DNA of 64,000 bases. Source: Paenibacillus sp. JCM 10914 (GTDB lineage: Bacteria > Bacillota > Bacilli > Paenibacillales > Paenibacillaceae). The notes beneath the pieces are model-generated. The model had not been told where the DNA came from. It did no database searches and was given only the letters and a program-made list of their open reading frames with translations. Every line of letters starts with the position of its first letter. Position 1 is the stretch's first letter. This document shows, piece by piece, positions 1 through 8,838 of the stretch. Location of the stretch: assembly GCF_001315105.1 (NCBI RefSeq), contig NZ_BAZR01000014.1, positions 1-64,000 of the forward strand. The letters run 5' to 3'. The position numbers and the translations under genes are program-made.

Positions 1-1
1 G

Positions 2-455
2 ACGGTCGATACGGAGCGCGCAAACGCTGCGGTTCAGCGCTGGTATGGCGAATACAGCCTACCAGCTGACGTGTATGTCGTGAAGAAAGGGACGGATGTC
101 GCCGGATATGGGCGAAGTCACCGCCTCGATGAGAAAGCACCGATATTTCTGAAGGACGGCTACATCATCGTTAACTTCAACATCGAGACGATCCGCGACG
201 GGAATACAGCCAGGCCGCATCTGCAATATATCCATGGCCCGCTGATGAACCAGTGGCAGCTGGAAGGGTTCAATCGCTCCTACACCGACCATACGGGAAT
301 CGCTTTGCGTTGCAGGACGGGGATGTGCTGTTCTACCATGGCGACCAGTCGAGCAGAGGAGATTTCAGCTCACGGGTGCCGCATTAGCGGATGAGTGGAA
401 AGCGCGAATACAATGGTTGGACGTCGGTTATCTCGAGCCCCCTAAGCCTCGTTGA
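2..455 (+). pseudogene. 3' part of an unrecognised gene, two frameshifts
   Basis: An open frame enters from the left edge (frame of base 2) and reads convincingly to about base 300. Continuity then needs one added base near 300 (giving GNRFALQDGDVLFYHGDQ) and one more near 365 (giving LTGAALADEWKARIQWLD), ending at a TGA at 453-455. Reading in three successive frames with coherent protein sequence shows one gene with two single-base losses. I do not recognise the family; segments such as YIHGPLMNQW look conserved rather than random. The 5' part lies outside the window. It may be an intact gene carrying sequencing indels. Confidence 0.5.
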
Positions 456-648
456 AACATAACAGATCCAGCGGATTCACTCTCGGCTCGCACTTGCACG
501 GTATCTGCCAATGGAGTGATCGCTGTCCACTAAAGAGGGGCTTTTCAGCAGGGGACACTTCAGATTGCATCCATTCAGATCGAAGTAACCTAGAATCAAC
601 CTCTCAAACCGCAAGCTAGCACATCACATTGGGGCGAGTGAGGTAAAA

Positions 649-772
649 CCTGCTAAAGTGCATCTTTTTAGTCTGGGTCAGGCTACAAATGAGGAAATGC
701 CTGCTAAAGTGCATCTTTTTAGTCTGGATCAGGCCGTAAATGAGGAAATGCCTGCTAAAGTGCATCTTTTTC
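649..772. repeat. Tandem direct repeat, 51-bp period, about 2.4 copies
   Basis: The core cctgctaaagtgcatctttt starts at 649, 700 and 751, exactly 51 bp apart. The first two units also share the following agtctgg-tcaggc and gaggaaatg segments. An inverted copy of the core (gaaaaagatgcac, 806-818) faces the third unit (760-772) and could form a hairpin. No convincing gene lies in 456-991; the short reading frames over this repeat are low-complexity products of it. Confidence 0.8.
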
Positions 773-858
773 CAAGGAAAAAGCTCCAATTGGACCGTTT
801 CTCTTGAAAAAGATGCACAATCGCAGGAATTTGTGGAAATACGCAAGTTTAGCGCAGG

Positions 859-882
859 AAAAGCTGCATATTTGCAGCTTTT
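859..882. repeat. Perfect 10-bp inverted repeat in the gene-free stretch
   Basis: Arms aaaagctgca and tgcagctttt are separated by a 4-base loop. It could act as a hairpin or weak terminator, but no clear gene ends next to it. The remainder of 456-975 holds only this and the tandem repeats. Confidence 0.5.
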
Positions 883-975
883 GGCCGCCTACCTTCAAAA
901 TGAATTGGTCGATCCGTATTGGCGACCAACAAATTACCCAAACCAACAAAGCATCATCACATAACAAAACCCAAC

Positions 976-1012
976 AACGCCTGCCTCCCTGTCAAAACGG
1001 GGGCCAGGCGTT
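976..1012 (-). terminator. Hairpin overlapping the stop of the ATP-grasp gene
   Basis: Arms aacgcctg and caggcgtt flank the stop codon of the minus-strand gene at 992. On the minus strand the stem is followed by a T-rich stretch (gttgggttttgtta). Confidence 0.55.
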
Positions 1013-2106
1013 ATTGTCGTACAGGTAGCGCGCGAAGGCCATGGGATTGCGGTAACTGTTCTTCCAGGCGTCTTGCATTCCGGCCTCGAGGAAGCCATAG
1101 CGTTGGTCGCAGCCATTGCATTCGATGAAATACAACTTGCCTTCATTCGTGATTCCAATGTCCAACCCGAAGTCAGCTGCATAAGGTATAAACAACGAGA
1201 GCACGCGGGCGATATGCTGTGAAAATTCCGCGATTCGCTCCAGAGTGAGGCCGATCGGCATTTCGGGCATGCAGCGGGACAATAAATCCGGCACTTCATA
1301 CGCTGATCCGCCCTGGGCGATATTGGAGACGAAGGTCTGGGGCGGTGAAGTCTTGGCGAACATCCCGGCGATTTCCCAGTGGCCGCTGCCGCCGCGCTGC
1401 ACCGTCACCCGGATATCGAAGGGGCGTCCCCTGTATTCCGCAAGCGGAATCCGTTCTTGGGCCAGGAAGGAAGAGCGTCGAATTCGCTGACGAATGATTG
1501 GATGAAGCGTCCCTGCCGTAGAGGATACCGTCCTCCAGCCTCTGGCAGAAGGGGAGGAGCGGGAGTAGGTCAGTTGATTTCGGTGCTGCCCACTGTTCTG
1601 AAGCCGCATAATCCCGATTCCGACGCTGCCGCTGCATGGTTTAAGCACCAAGTCTCCGTACTGGTGCAGCATGGTGCGGATGGTGGAAGGGGTTGCTCTC
1701 TCCGTATGAGGCAGAGCTTGCGCGAGCTGGGCTTCCTGCTTCAGCATATGATGAATCACATCTTTGCCATAACGGGTACGCCCGTTGAACACATAAATCC
1801 CTCGCCGAATCAGTTCTTCAATGAGCTGTTGATCTCTCTCCTTTGAAAAATCGACCTGACATGAATGGCACGCGGAATAGGGATATGAACGTGTGTATAC
1901 CCGTTTGATCCGTTTGAATTGGGAATGTATCCACTGACGGTGCGGAGATCCGCTGAAATATGACGAATGGTAAAAAAACAAGGAATCAGCCCGTACATGG
2001 AAGCGGCCTCTTCATAGTTAGCGAGTGATTCGGTACCGATTCTCTTGCTGGTAATTCTGCGATACGTATGGTTGTTGAGCAGAATGCCGACAAATTCCGG
2101 GTACAT
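992..2106 (-). pseudogene. YheC/YheD-family ATP-grasp protein (endospore coat-associated), one frameshift
   Basis: The N-terminal part (MYPEFVGILLNN...) starts at ATG 2106 behind a good AAGGAGG site. The frame breaks near 1845, in a run of five T that would restore the frame if it had six. The rest then reads to 992: SKERDQQLIEELIRRG, a KPCSGSVG-type nucleotide-binding segment, RGRPFDIRVTVQRG, and FIECNG near the C-terminus, as in YheC/YheD proteins. About 371 residues when repaired. Family members are associated with the endospore coat; their substrate is unknown. Its position beside spore glycosylation genes fits that role. The homopolymer position makes a sequencing error a real possibility. 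Confidence 0.75.
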
Positions 2107-2302
2107 GGTTATCCTCCTTGCTGCCAAAGATCCATAGTCTATGTACCCCATCGTATGCACAAGGAAGTTTGTCCCGGATGGACGGGTGTCGCGTGTGATT
2201 GGCCTATTCTTAAAATCCTTGCACCAGTCACCGTTAGACGGCTGTCCGGTATATGATAAAATATGGATTCCTCCCAAGTAGATATGAGAAAGGTGTGGCG
2301 TT

Positions 2303-3448
2303 ATGAGTATGCGGAAGGTGGCGGTTGTGACGCCGGGGTCTTTTGTTATTCCTTCGGGGAGGAGCAGTTCAGTGGAACGGGTCGTCGAACAGACGGTTCC
2401 CTTGGCTAAACAGGCCATGGATCTAAGAATCTATGGCGTTCTCGGAAGGGGCCTGCCGTCCAAAGACAGCATCAATGGCGTTCCATGCTACCGACTGCCA
2501 TCAGGCGCCAACTACTATCCTTCTCTGCTGCGCCGGCTTCAGAAATGGCGACCTGATATTATCGAGATTCATAACCGTCCCCAACTGGCCCACCGGCTAA
2601 AAATGCATCTGTTAGATGCCAAGGCCGTACTAACTCTTCACTCGAACACGTTTATTTCCCCGCCTTACATGAGCGAGCCGCGTTTTGGCGACATCGCTCG
2701 TTGGATGGACGGTATCGTTGTGAACAGCCGATTTCTGTTAGACCACATCGTAGAGAAGCACCCGCATATAGCGGACAAAATAACGATCAACCATCTGGGG
2801 GTGAGCCTGGAGCACTTTACGCCCCCCTTTAGTCCAGCAGCCAAGGCATTAAAGGAAGCACGATTATCGGACTATGGCTGGAGCGGGAGACGGATCATTC
2901 TGTTTGCGGGAAGGCTTATACCAGACAAGGGCGTCCACCATCTCATTCAAGCCCTCCCTCACATCATAGACAGACAACCGGACGTACTCCTGTTGATCAT
3001 CGGAGGTGCCGCATATGGCTCTGATCGGGAAACCGCCTATGTCCGCGAATTGAAACAAGCGGCTAAGCCCTATCAACGATGGATACAATTCAAGCCCTTC
3101 GTCCCTTACCCCTCCATCGCGGACTGGTACTCGCTTGCGGAGGTGGTGGCTGTTCCCTCCTCGTCAAGAGAAGCCTTTGGACTCGTGAATGTAGAAGCGA
3201 TGGCTGCCGGTGTGCCTGTTATTGCCTCTAGCTCAGGCGGCATTCCGGAAATTGTGGAGAATGGGGTGACCGGATATTTGATCCAGCATGACGATCTCCC
3301 GCATGGCTTGGCCGAGCATATTCTTCAGTTGCTTCAGAATGAGAGCTTGCGCCACAGGATCGGCATGGCAGGCCGGGAAACGGTGCGGCAGCGATTCCGA
3401 TGGGATCATACGGCCGAGCGCTGGCTCCGTTTCATGCAGTCGATTTGA
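2303..3448 (+). CDS. GT4-family glycosyltransferase, CotSA-like
   Basis: A 381-residue protein with a GT-B fold. The N-terminal domain has the loop VTPGSFVIPSGRSSSVE; the C-terminal domain has FAGRLIPDKGVHHLIQAL and the EX7E signature EAFGLVNVE, followed by PVIASSSGGIPEIV, which binds the nucleotide-sugar donor in this family. Such enzymes move a sugar from an NDP donor to an acceptor in the cytoplasm. B. subtilis CotSA, a spore-coat protein, is of this type. The ATG at 2303 has a purine-rich site upstream. It runs divergently from the ATP-grasp gene. Donor and acceptor cannot be deduced. Confidence 0.85.
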   Translation: MSMRKVAVVTPGSFVIPSGRSSSVERVVEQTVPLAKQAMDLRIYGVLGRGLPSKDSINGVPCYRLPSGANYYPSLLRRLQKWRPDIIEIHNRPQLAHRLKMHLLDAKAVLTLHSNTFISPPYMSEPRFGDIARWMDGIVVNSRFLLDHIVEKHPHIADKITINHLGVSLEHFTPPFSPAAKALKEARLSDYGWSGRRIILFAGRLIPDKGVHHLIQALPHIIDRQPDVLLLIIGGAAYGSDRETAYVRELKQAAKPYQRWIQFKPFVPYPSIADWYSLAEVVAVPSSSREAFGLVNVEAMAAGVPVIASSSGGIPEIVENGVTGYLIQHDDLPHGLAEHILQLLQNESLRHRIGMAGRETVRQRFRWDHTAERWLRFMQSI

Positions 3449-3543
3449 AAATGAATTGCGGCAAAGTCATGATAGGCTGTGGCATGTGCCCCTTTTACAG
3501 AATACGATGGTGTATCTAATAGAAGCAGAGGAGAGAGCTGACA

Positions 3544-4118
3544 GTGAATAAAGCCAGAAGGATCACCAGGGGAAGAGGGAGGAGGCCATTCCGGCGATAT
3601 CCTGGCCGTTTTAGAACATCCGTCTATCGTGGGGCTTCTTCGGGACATTCGGGTACGGATCAAGCGAGTCGGAGTATAAGCTGGCCGAAGATACGATCGG
3701 AGCGAATCACCTCCGGCATCGAAGCGTGCGAAGTCAAGCTATTGAAGATTATTCTGTTTACAGCATACATCTATCTCCCGAATCGATCACGTCCTCCAAG
3801 ATCGCCACTCAATCGGTGGATCTGGCACATCTGAACTTTACACCTGTTCAAGGGATAACGGATCGGCCGTTAATGCAGCAGTTTGGCATCTTGCCGTTCG
3901 TATTTCCGGAGGGTGAGAGCATGATTGACATTACGGTCCCGCTGCAGACCCCGTATATGGATCATTCGTATGTCATGGTTGTATCTTGCAGCGATCCCAT
4001 ATTTCATGCAGGGGTTCGGTCATGCAACGAATTACAAGGGATCGTTGGTATCACAAGGCCCGAAGGCAGCAACTGTGCAGCAGGTTATCTGTCATGGATT
4101 GCTATTGGTGGACAATAA
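3544..4118 (+). pseudogene. Probable WIAG-tail-like protein, one frameshift
   Basis: A GTG start at 3544 follows a gaggagag site and opens a strongly basic N-terminus (MNKARRITRGRGRRPFRR). One added base near 3628-3645 carries the frame into FGYGSSESEYKLAEDTIG, repeats of the type SIHLSPESI/SSKIATQSVDLAHL, QQFGILPFVFPEGES and a C-terminal SWIAIGG. The repeats with His/Leu-rich turns followed by a terminal W-I-A-x-G match my memory of WIAG-tail domain proteins of spore formers; I could not confirm this. About 191 residues when repaired. The basic N-terminus resembles those of neighbouring glycosylation proteins. The other overlapping frames here are shadows. Confidence 0.5.
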
Positions 4119-4220
4119 CATGACGGCGAAGGACAGGGAACGAGGAATCGATCTCTGTTCTTTTTTTGTATATACGTACATATTGCACAGCGGACAGCGG
4201 ATAACCGTACATCTGCCGTT

Positions 4221-4247
4221 ACAGCACGGACGCGCAAACATACAATA
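4221..4247 (+). promoter_or_regulatory. Candidate mother-cell (sigma-K/sigma-E type) promoter
   Basis: The sequence CATACAATA at 4239-4247 fits the sigma-K -10 consensus CATAnnnTA, with an AC at 4221-4222 sixteen bases upstream as expected for the sigma-K -35. It sits about 50 bp before the GT2 gene at 4298 and would drive the operon late in the mother cell. Assignment rests on motif match only; sigma-E remains possible. Confidence 0.4.
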
Positions 4248-4297
4248 GGATAGATTGCCAAGGTGTCAAGAAACCTTCAACCGGAAGGAGGGCAAAT

Positions 4298-5158
4298 ATG
4301 CGAAAAGTACGGCGGGTAAGGCGGAATAAACGGGTGACCAGACGTCCGCTGAAAGAGCCGCTGGGCGTTAACCGTATGTATAATCACCCGGGCTATCGTC
4401 CCTCGGCTCCACATATACCGCGAGAGAATCATCCATTTCCGGCTGTATCGGTCATTATTCCGGCGATGAACGAGGAAGGCAGGATCGCCGCAGTCATAGC
4501 CGAGGCTCGGGCCGTCCATCCCGAGACAGAGGTGATTGTCGTAGCGAATGGATGCGAGGATCAGACCGCTATCATCGCGGAGCGAATGGGGGCTCATGTG
4601 CTGACATATACGGAGCCACTCGGCCACGATGTGGGACGAAGTGTGGGCGCAGGTTCGGCTAAAGGCAGTGTGCTGTTATTTACGGATAGTGATATGGTGA
4701 TACCTGCCAATGAGCTTAGGCCCTATGTGCAAGCTGTCCAGCGGGGCGTGGACGTGGCGCTGAACGATCATACCGGTCCCATCGAACGTACAGAGGTGCA
4801 TCGGGTGATTCTAGCCAAATATACGCTGAATTCCATGCTGGGCAGACCAGATCTGCACGGAGCCTCGATGACGGCAGTTCCACATGCTTTGAGTCGGCAG
4901 GCGCTTGAGGTTATCGGGGTGGAAGCCCTTCAGGTACCGCCGAAAGCGCATGTGTTAGCAATAGATCGTGGTCTGCGGGTAGAGGCCGTGCACCGGGTGG
5001 AGGTGGGACGGATGAACCCTGCGCGCGGCCATGGCCGCGATCCACTGGAATGGCTCGTGATCGGGGATCATCTGGAAGCGCTCGAGACATGGATCCAAAG
5101 ACGCGGAACGCGCGGGGGACATCATGACGGTGGTCGAATACGGGATGTAGTGAGGTGA
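4298..5158 (+). CDS. GT2-family glycosyltransferase with basic N-terminus
   Basis: A 286-residue protein. Residues 1-17 are almost all Arg/Lys (MRKVRRVRRNKRVTRR). The GT-A catalytic domain follows: VSVIIPAMNEEGRI, VIVVANGCEDQT, and the metal-binding region LLFTDSDMVIP (a D-S-D in place of DxD). It is clearly homologous to the next gene product along the domain (LGHDVGR, NSMLGR, SMTAVPHAL, VPPKAHV, VIGDHLEAL), so the two are tandem paralogues. The start is an ATG with the site AAGGAGG a few bases upstream. It is the first gene of a tight operon to about 9.8 kb. The donor sugar is unknown. Confidence 0.8.
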   Translation: MRKVRRVRRNKRVTRRPLKEPLGVNRMYNHPGYRPSAPHIPRENHPFPAVSVIIPAMNEEGRIAAVIAEARAVHPETEVIVVANGCEDQTAIIAERMGAHVLTYTEPLGHDVGRSVGAGSAKGSVLLFTDSDMVIPANELRPYVQAVQRGVDVALNDHTGPIERTEVHRVILAKYTLNSMLGRPDLHGASMTAVPHALSRQALEVIGVEALQVPPKAHVLAIDRGLRVEAVHRVEVGRMNPARGHGRDPLEWLVIGDHLEALETWIQRRGTRGGHHDGGRIRDVVR

Positions 5159-5162
5159 AACC

Positions 5163-6242
5163 ATGCAAAAGCCTGTTCGTAAAAAAACAGCTTCATTCGC
5201 CCTGAAATCTCGGAGACCTCGTTCGCGTAGAGGAGCAGTGCATATGGGGAGATATCGGCTGCTGCAAGGTAACGGCTGGGAACGTCAAGCGATGAGGGCA
5301 GGATACCAAGCGGGAAAGCGCCGTAGTACAGGGGCTCGAAAGGCTGCTTCTCAGGCTTACGGCAGCTGGCTGTCTGTGAGCGGCATTCCCGCGGCACAGC
5401 GGTTCTATGTGTTACCAGGTACAGCTGAAGCTTTCCGGCGAGGCTTTGAACGCGGATCAAGACAGCGTATTCCAGGCCCCTTGTTGCCCCCGTTGGTCGG
5501 ACGGCCATCGGTTATCGTATCTGCTTGTAATGAAGCAGCGGTGTTGCCGGCTGTTCTGCGCGAGTTAAGGCGCCTGCCCTTTCACGAGATCATCGTCGTG
5601 GAGAACGGAAGTTCCGATCAGAGCTACGCGGTGGCACGATCGTTCCCGGGCGTGATCGTGATCCATGTTCCGGAACGCTTGGGACATGATGTAGCTAGAG
5701 CCTTAGGGGCGCAGATGTGTACCGGAGAGCATGTGTTGTTCATCGACGGGGATATGCCGGTTCCGGCAGAACAATTGAGTGCCTATCTGGTTGCGGCGGA
5801 TCAGGGAGTGGACGTGGTGTTGAACGATATCATGCCACTGTTGCCTCCATTCAGTCGACAAGATGAGGTAACTCGCTGCAAGACTTTTCTCAACCGGATG
5901 TTAGGCCGTGACGACCTGGGAGCCAATTCATTAACCGCGGTTCCGCACGCTTTGACGCGACACGCGCTTGACACGTTGGGTTATGCCAATCTGACCGTTC
6001 CTCCGAAAGCTCAATCCGTCGCTATTTCGAGAGGGCTGAGAATCGAAGCGGTTCATACCGTCAACGTCCTGCGCGTCAATCGTATCCGCAAGACGAACCG
6101 GGGCAGAGACAATCCGGTCGCAAGGTTGATTATTGGCGATCATATTGAAGCATTGGGAGACGCCATGAGGTCTCTAGGCATACGCCTTCAATGGGGACAG
6201 GTATCACGTGCCGAACTAGCCTTACGGAGGAACAGTCTATGA
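5163..6242 (+). CDS. GT2-family glycosyltransferase with basic, Gly-Tyr-containing N-terminal extension
   Basis: A 359-residue protein starting 4 bp after the previous stop. The first 110 residues are an Arg/Lys-rich extension (KSRRPRSRRGAVHMG) with short Gly-Tyr/Phe elements (MRAGYQAGKRR, FRRGFERGSRQR). A GT-A domain follows: SVIVSACNEAAVLP, IIVVENGSSDQS, LFIDGDMPVP (the D-G-D metal motif). Shared blocks with the previous protein (LGHDVAR, NRMLGRDDLG, LTAVPHAL, VPPKAQ, IIGDHIEALG) show duplication. The extension is not needed for GT2 catalysis and may target the enzyme to a spore structure. The stop overlaps the next start (ATGA). Confidence 0.8.
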   Translation: MQKPVRKKTASFALKSRRPRSRRGAVHMGRYRLLQGNGWERQAMRAGYQAGKRRSTGARKAASQAYGSWLSVSGIPAAQRFYVLPGTAEAFRRGFERGSRQRIPGPLLPPLVGRPSVIVSACNEAAVLPAVLRELRRLPFHEIIVVENGSSDQSYAVARSFPGVIVIHVPERLGHDVARALGAQMCTGEHVLFIDGDMPVPAEQLSAYLVAADQGVDVVLNDIMPLLPPFSRQDEVTRCKTFLNRMLGRDDLGANSLTAVPHALTRHALDTLGYANLTVPPKAQSVAISRGLRIEAVHTVNVLRVNRIRKTNRGRDNPVARLIIGDHIEALGDAMRSLGIRLQWGQVSRAELALRRNSL

Positions 6243-7000
6243 ATGGAGTAACGAGTATCATTATCCCGACTTATAACGGATTGCATTTGCTGCGCACCTG
6301 CATCGAGCATATCCGTCTCTATACAGAGGTGCCTTACGAGATCATTGTGGTGGATAATGGTTCGAAGGACGGTACTGGAGAATATTGTGTACGAGAGAAA
6401 TTGCGGCTCGTTTCATTACCGGTCAATACGGGTTTTCCCATCGCCTGCAATTATGGTCTCCGTCTGGCTTCAGGCGAACAGCTACTGCTTCTGAATAATG
6501 ATGTATTCGTCTCGCCCCGCTGGTTAACTCATATGAATCAGGCGCTATACAGCGCAGACAACATTGGCATTGTCGGGCCTGTGACGAATTATGCCAGCGG
6601 CATTCAGCAAGTGAAGGTAGGGTATGCCGATCGAACGGCATACATTCAGGAAGCGGAACGCTGGAATACCGCGAATCCGGCTCAATGGCAGGAGGTAAAC
6701 CGAATCGTCGGGTTGTGCTACCTATTCAAACGAACGGTTATGAATGAGATCGGTCTGCTGGATGAGACGTTCTCCCCTGGTCATTATGAGGATGACGATT
6801 ATTGCTATCGTGCGCGGCTTGCAGGCTATAAGTTGTTGGTAACCGGTAACGTTCTGGTGCACCATGAGGGTAGTGCCAGCTTCCGCAGTCGGTTCCCGGG
6901 TGGATTTCAGGAGCTCATTGAGCGGAACCGAAGACGGTTTGTAGAAAAATGGAATGTGGACCCGTTACAGTTCATCGTTGAGAGGGGTGACGCATCATGA
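6239..7000 (+). CDS. GT2-family glycosyltransferase
   Basis: A 253-residue protein with TSIIIPTYNGLHLLRTC, IIVVDNGSKDGT, NTGFPIACNYGL and LLLNNDVFVSPRW, which are the donor-binding and metal-binding parts of a GT-A domain. Further on come FKRTVMNEIGLLDE and HYEDDDYCYRARLAGY, the ED-Y region typical of rhamnosyltransferase-like GT2 enzymes. The ATG at 6239 has GGAGG upstream and overlaps the previous stop, so it is preferred over an earlier in-frame ATG. It lacks the basic tail of its neighbours. Substrates are not known. Confidence 0.8.
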   Translation: MNGVTSIIIPTYNGLHLLRTCIEHIRLYTEVPYEIIVVDNGSKDGTGEYCVREKLRLVSLPVNTGFPIACNYGLRLASGEQLLLLNNDVFVSPRWLTHMNQALYSADNIGIVGPVTNYASGIQQVKVGYADRTAYIQEAERWNTANPAQWQEVNRIVGLCYLFKRTVMNEIGLLDETFSPGHYEDDDYCYRARLAGYKLLVTGNVLVHHEGSASFRSRFPGGFQELIERNRRRFVEKWNVDPLQFIVERGDAS

Positions 7001-7728
7001 AAGGTGTAATATTGGCGGGAGGTAACGGCACCCGTCTGCTCCCGTTAACCAAATATATGAATAAGCATCTGCTTCCGGTAGGCAAGCATCCGATGATTGC
7101 ATATGGCATACACAAGCTGCGTCAAGCCGGCGTGGACGACATCCTATTGATCACTGGCTCGAAATCAGTTGGACTGTATGCGGAATACCTGGAGAACGGT
7201 CGCCATTTCGGTGTCAATCTCACGTATAAAGTGCAGGAGCAGGCCGGTGGTATCGCCGAGGCGCTGGAGCTTGCCAAGGGCTTCATTCCCCCTGGGGAGC
7301 GATTTATCGTATTGCTGGGCGATAATCTATTCCAGGATGATCTGAAACCAATTATCCAGCATTACATGCAGGAGCCCTCCGGCATGGCGATGGTTCTGCT
7401 CAGCCCGACGGATCGTCCACATCGATACGGAGTTCCTGTCTTTGCAGAGGATGGCAGCGGCAAATTGTTATCCATTGAAGAGAAACCTGCAAATCCCCGG
7501 AGCCAATACGCGGTCACCGGAATATATATGTATGACCATAGCGTATTTGATATCATCAGCCGGATCAGCCCTTCTGCCAGAGGAGAATTGGAGATTACGG
7601 ATGTCAACAATTTGTACGCGACGGACGGGAAATTACGGTACGATATTTTGAAGCAATGGTGGTGTGATGCCGGAACCTTTGAATCATTGCAGGAGGCGGC
7701 GGTGCATATGAAGGATGAATTGCCATGA
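6997..7728 (+). CDS. Sugar-1-phosphate nucleotidyltransferase (RmlA/SpsI-like)
   Basis: A 243-residue protein with the pyrophosphorylase signature GVILAGGNGTRLLPLT, followed by KHLLPVGKHPMI, the uridine/thymidine-binding VQEQAGGIAEAL, LLGDNLFQ, IEEKPANPRSQYAVTGIYMYD and WCDAGTFESL. These match glucose-1-phosphate thymidylyltransferases, which form dTDP-glucose from dTTP and glucose-1-phosphate. It is shorter than classical RmlA (about 290 residues). B. subtilis SpsI in the spore polysaccharide operon is a comparable enzyme. The rmlB, rmlC and rmlD partners of the dTDP-rhamnose route are not in this window. Start and stop overlap neighbours by 4 bp, so translation is coupled. Confidence 0.8.
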   Translation: MKGVILAGGNGTRLLPLTKYMNKHLLPVGKHPMIAYGIHKLRQAGVDDILLITGSKSVGLYAEYLENGRHFGVNLTYKVQEQAGGIAEALELAKGFIPPGERFIVLLGDNLFQDDLKPIIQHYMQEPSGMAMVLLSPTDRPHRYGVPVFAEDGSGKLLSIEEKPANPRSQYAVTGIYMYDHSVFDIISRISPSARGELEITDVNNLYATDGKLRYDILKQWWCDAGTFESLQEAAVHMKDELP

Positions 7729-8429
7729 ATCGCACAAGAAAGCTTCCTGCCTCGCTCCATTCTGTGAGACAGGAAGGACGTAAGAATAATCAATATCAAG
7801 CCGGCTACGAAGCCGGCTATGCGTTAGGCCTCAGATTGGGTGAAGAAGATCGAGGCAGCGTTTTTGAAGGAACGAGCTTTTTAATCCCAGTTCAGGCCCA
7901 TGCTGACAGAACGATCCATATCATTCGCCAATTGGAGAAGCAGGTATCACATCCTTATGAGATTCTTGTAGCCGATGCGGGGGCTACTCCAAGCACGAAG
8001 CAATATATCCATGATCGTAGCGGAGCTGTACGGCATATCAAAGGAAACCGCACTGATTCAATCGGCGCCCTGCTCAATCAAGCCGTTTCGATCTCTCAAG
8101 GCGAGTTTACGCTCTTGCTCATAAACGATTTCCCTGACCAGGAGTCGTGGCCGGATAAGCTGAGGCAGGAGTTTGAAGTTAATTCCGCGATTAAGGTCGT
8201 TTATATCAGTACAGCTCCATCGTCTGCGAGTGGGCAGACTTACGATCCACTATCGAATGAGTCGGTAAATGCCGTTTTATTTAGACGCAGTTTATGGTCC
8301 TCGACCGGAAAGCTTGATGAGCATGCGGTTTCTTTGGAAACGGCGCTGAAGCAGTGGTTGGAGCGTATTCCCGCCGAACAGCGCATCCGCATTGATGCAT
8401 CCGATTTCATCTCCATTCCATCAAGGTAA
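7725..8429 (+). CDS. GT2-like (degenerate) glycosyltransferase with GYxxGY-type tag
   Basis: A 234-residue protein. Residues 1-21 are basic and are followed by YQAGYEAGYALGLRLGEE (about residues 24-41). The rest resembles a GT-A domain (SFLIPVQAHADRTIHIIRQL, PYEILVADAG, LLNQAVSISQGEFTLLLIND) but lacks a clear DxD: the expected position reads NDFPD. It may be an inactive or unusual glycosyltransferase. The ATGA overlap with the previous gene ties it to the operon. The tag recurs in the proteins at 9479, 9997 and 11116. Confidence 0.55.
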   Translation: MNRTRKLPASLHSVRQEGRKNNQYQAGYEAGYALGLRLGEEDRGSVFEGTSFLIPVQAHADRTIHIIRQLEKQVSHPYEILVADAGATPSTKQYIHDRSGAVRHIKGNRTDSIGALLNQAVSISQGEFTLLLINDFPDQESWPDKLRQEFEVNSAIKVVYISTAPSSASGQTYDPLSNESVNAVLFRRSLWSSTGKLDEHAVSLETALKQWLERIPAEQRIRIDASDFISIPSR

Positions 8430-8514
8430 TAGCTTCGACTCGCAGCTGGCATGGCACGCAGTTTCGGGTCGGAGCATATGCTGAGAAGACCGAAGAACGA
8501 AGGAGAGACCTATA

Positions 8515-8802
8515 GTGGAAAGCAAAATCAATGATATGATCGCCCATCTCTCGCATTCTCAGCAGCAGCTCGCCCGAATATTGGAAGCACAGCGGCATGC
8601 TGCTGTCCGCATGGCTCAAATTATACATGGATTACCGGATTATGAACTTCAGGCAAGCGAAGGATCCAAATCAGGGGCGCAGACAGCGCAAGTAAACCGC
8701 AGTATCGTATCCTACTTGAACGCCATGGCGGATCTACAGCAGACAGCAGCGGACAGCCTGGAGATCGTATTAAAGGAATTGAGGGGTCAAGAGGAAGAAT
8801 AA
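8515..8802 (+). CDS. Small helical protein of unknown function (1 of 3)
   Basis: A 95-residue protein starting at GTG behind AAGGAGAG. It is rich in Ala, Gln, Leu and Ser, with heptad-like spacing (SHSQQQLARILEAQRHA, MADLQQTAADSLEIVLKEL), so mostly alpha-helical, possibly coiled coil. There is no signal peptide, Cys or membrane segment. It heads a run of three similar-sized helical proteins between the glycosyltransferase genes and the basic repeat protein. The SxxQxxLAxIL pattern recurs in the third one (SQEALAGIL). I do not recognise the family; a structural or adaptor role is a guess. Confidence 0.6.
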   Translation: MESKINDMIAHLSHSQQQLARILEAQRHAAVRMAQIIHGLPDYELQASEGSKSGAQTAQVNRSIVSYLNAMADLQQTAADSLEIVLKELRGQEEE

Positions 8803-8838
8803 CCCGGTATCGTACCGGAGGAAGAGGCGGGAATGTAG

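Noticed and set aside
649..818. Possible CRISPR array
   Set aside because: Only about 2.4 copies, the similarity extends beyond a repeat-spacer pattern, and no cas genes are near.
1810..2418. Separate 202-residue minus-strand protein
   Set aside because: Its useful part is the N-terminus of the ATP-grasp gene before a frameshift; the portion above 2106 has no ribosome site.
3925..4248. 107-residue plus-strand frame
   Set aside because: Out of frame with the WIAG-like gene, whose frame gives a more plausible C-terminus.
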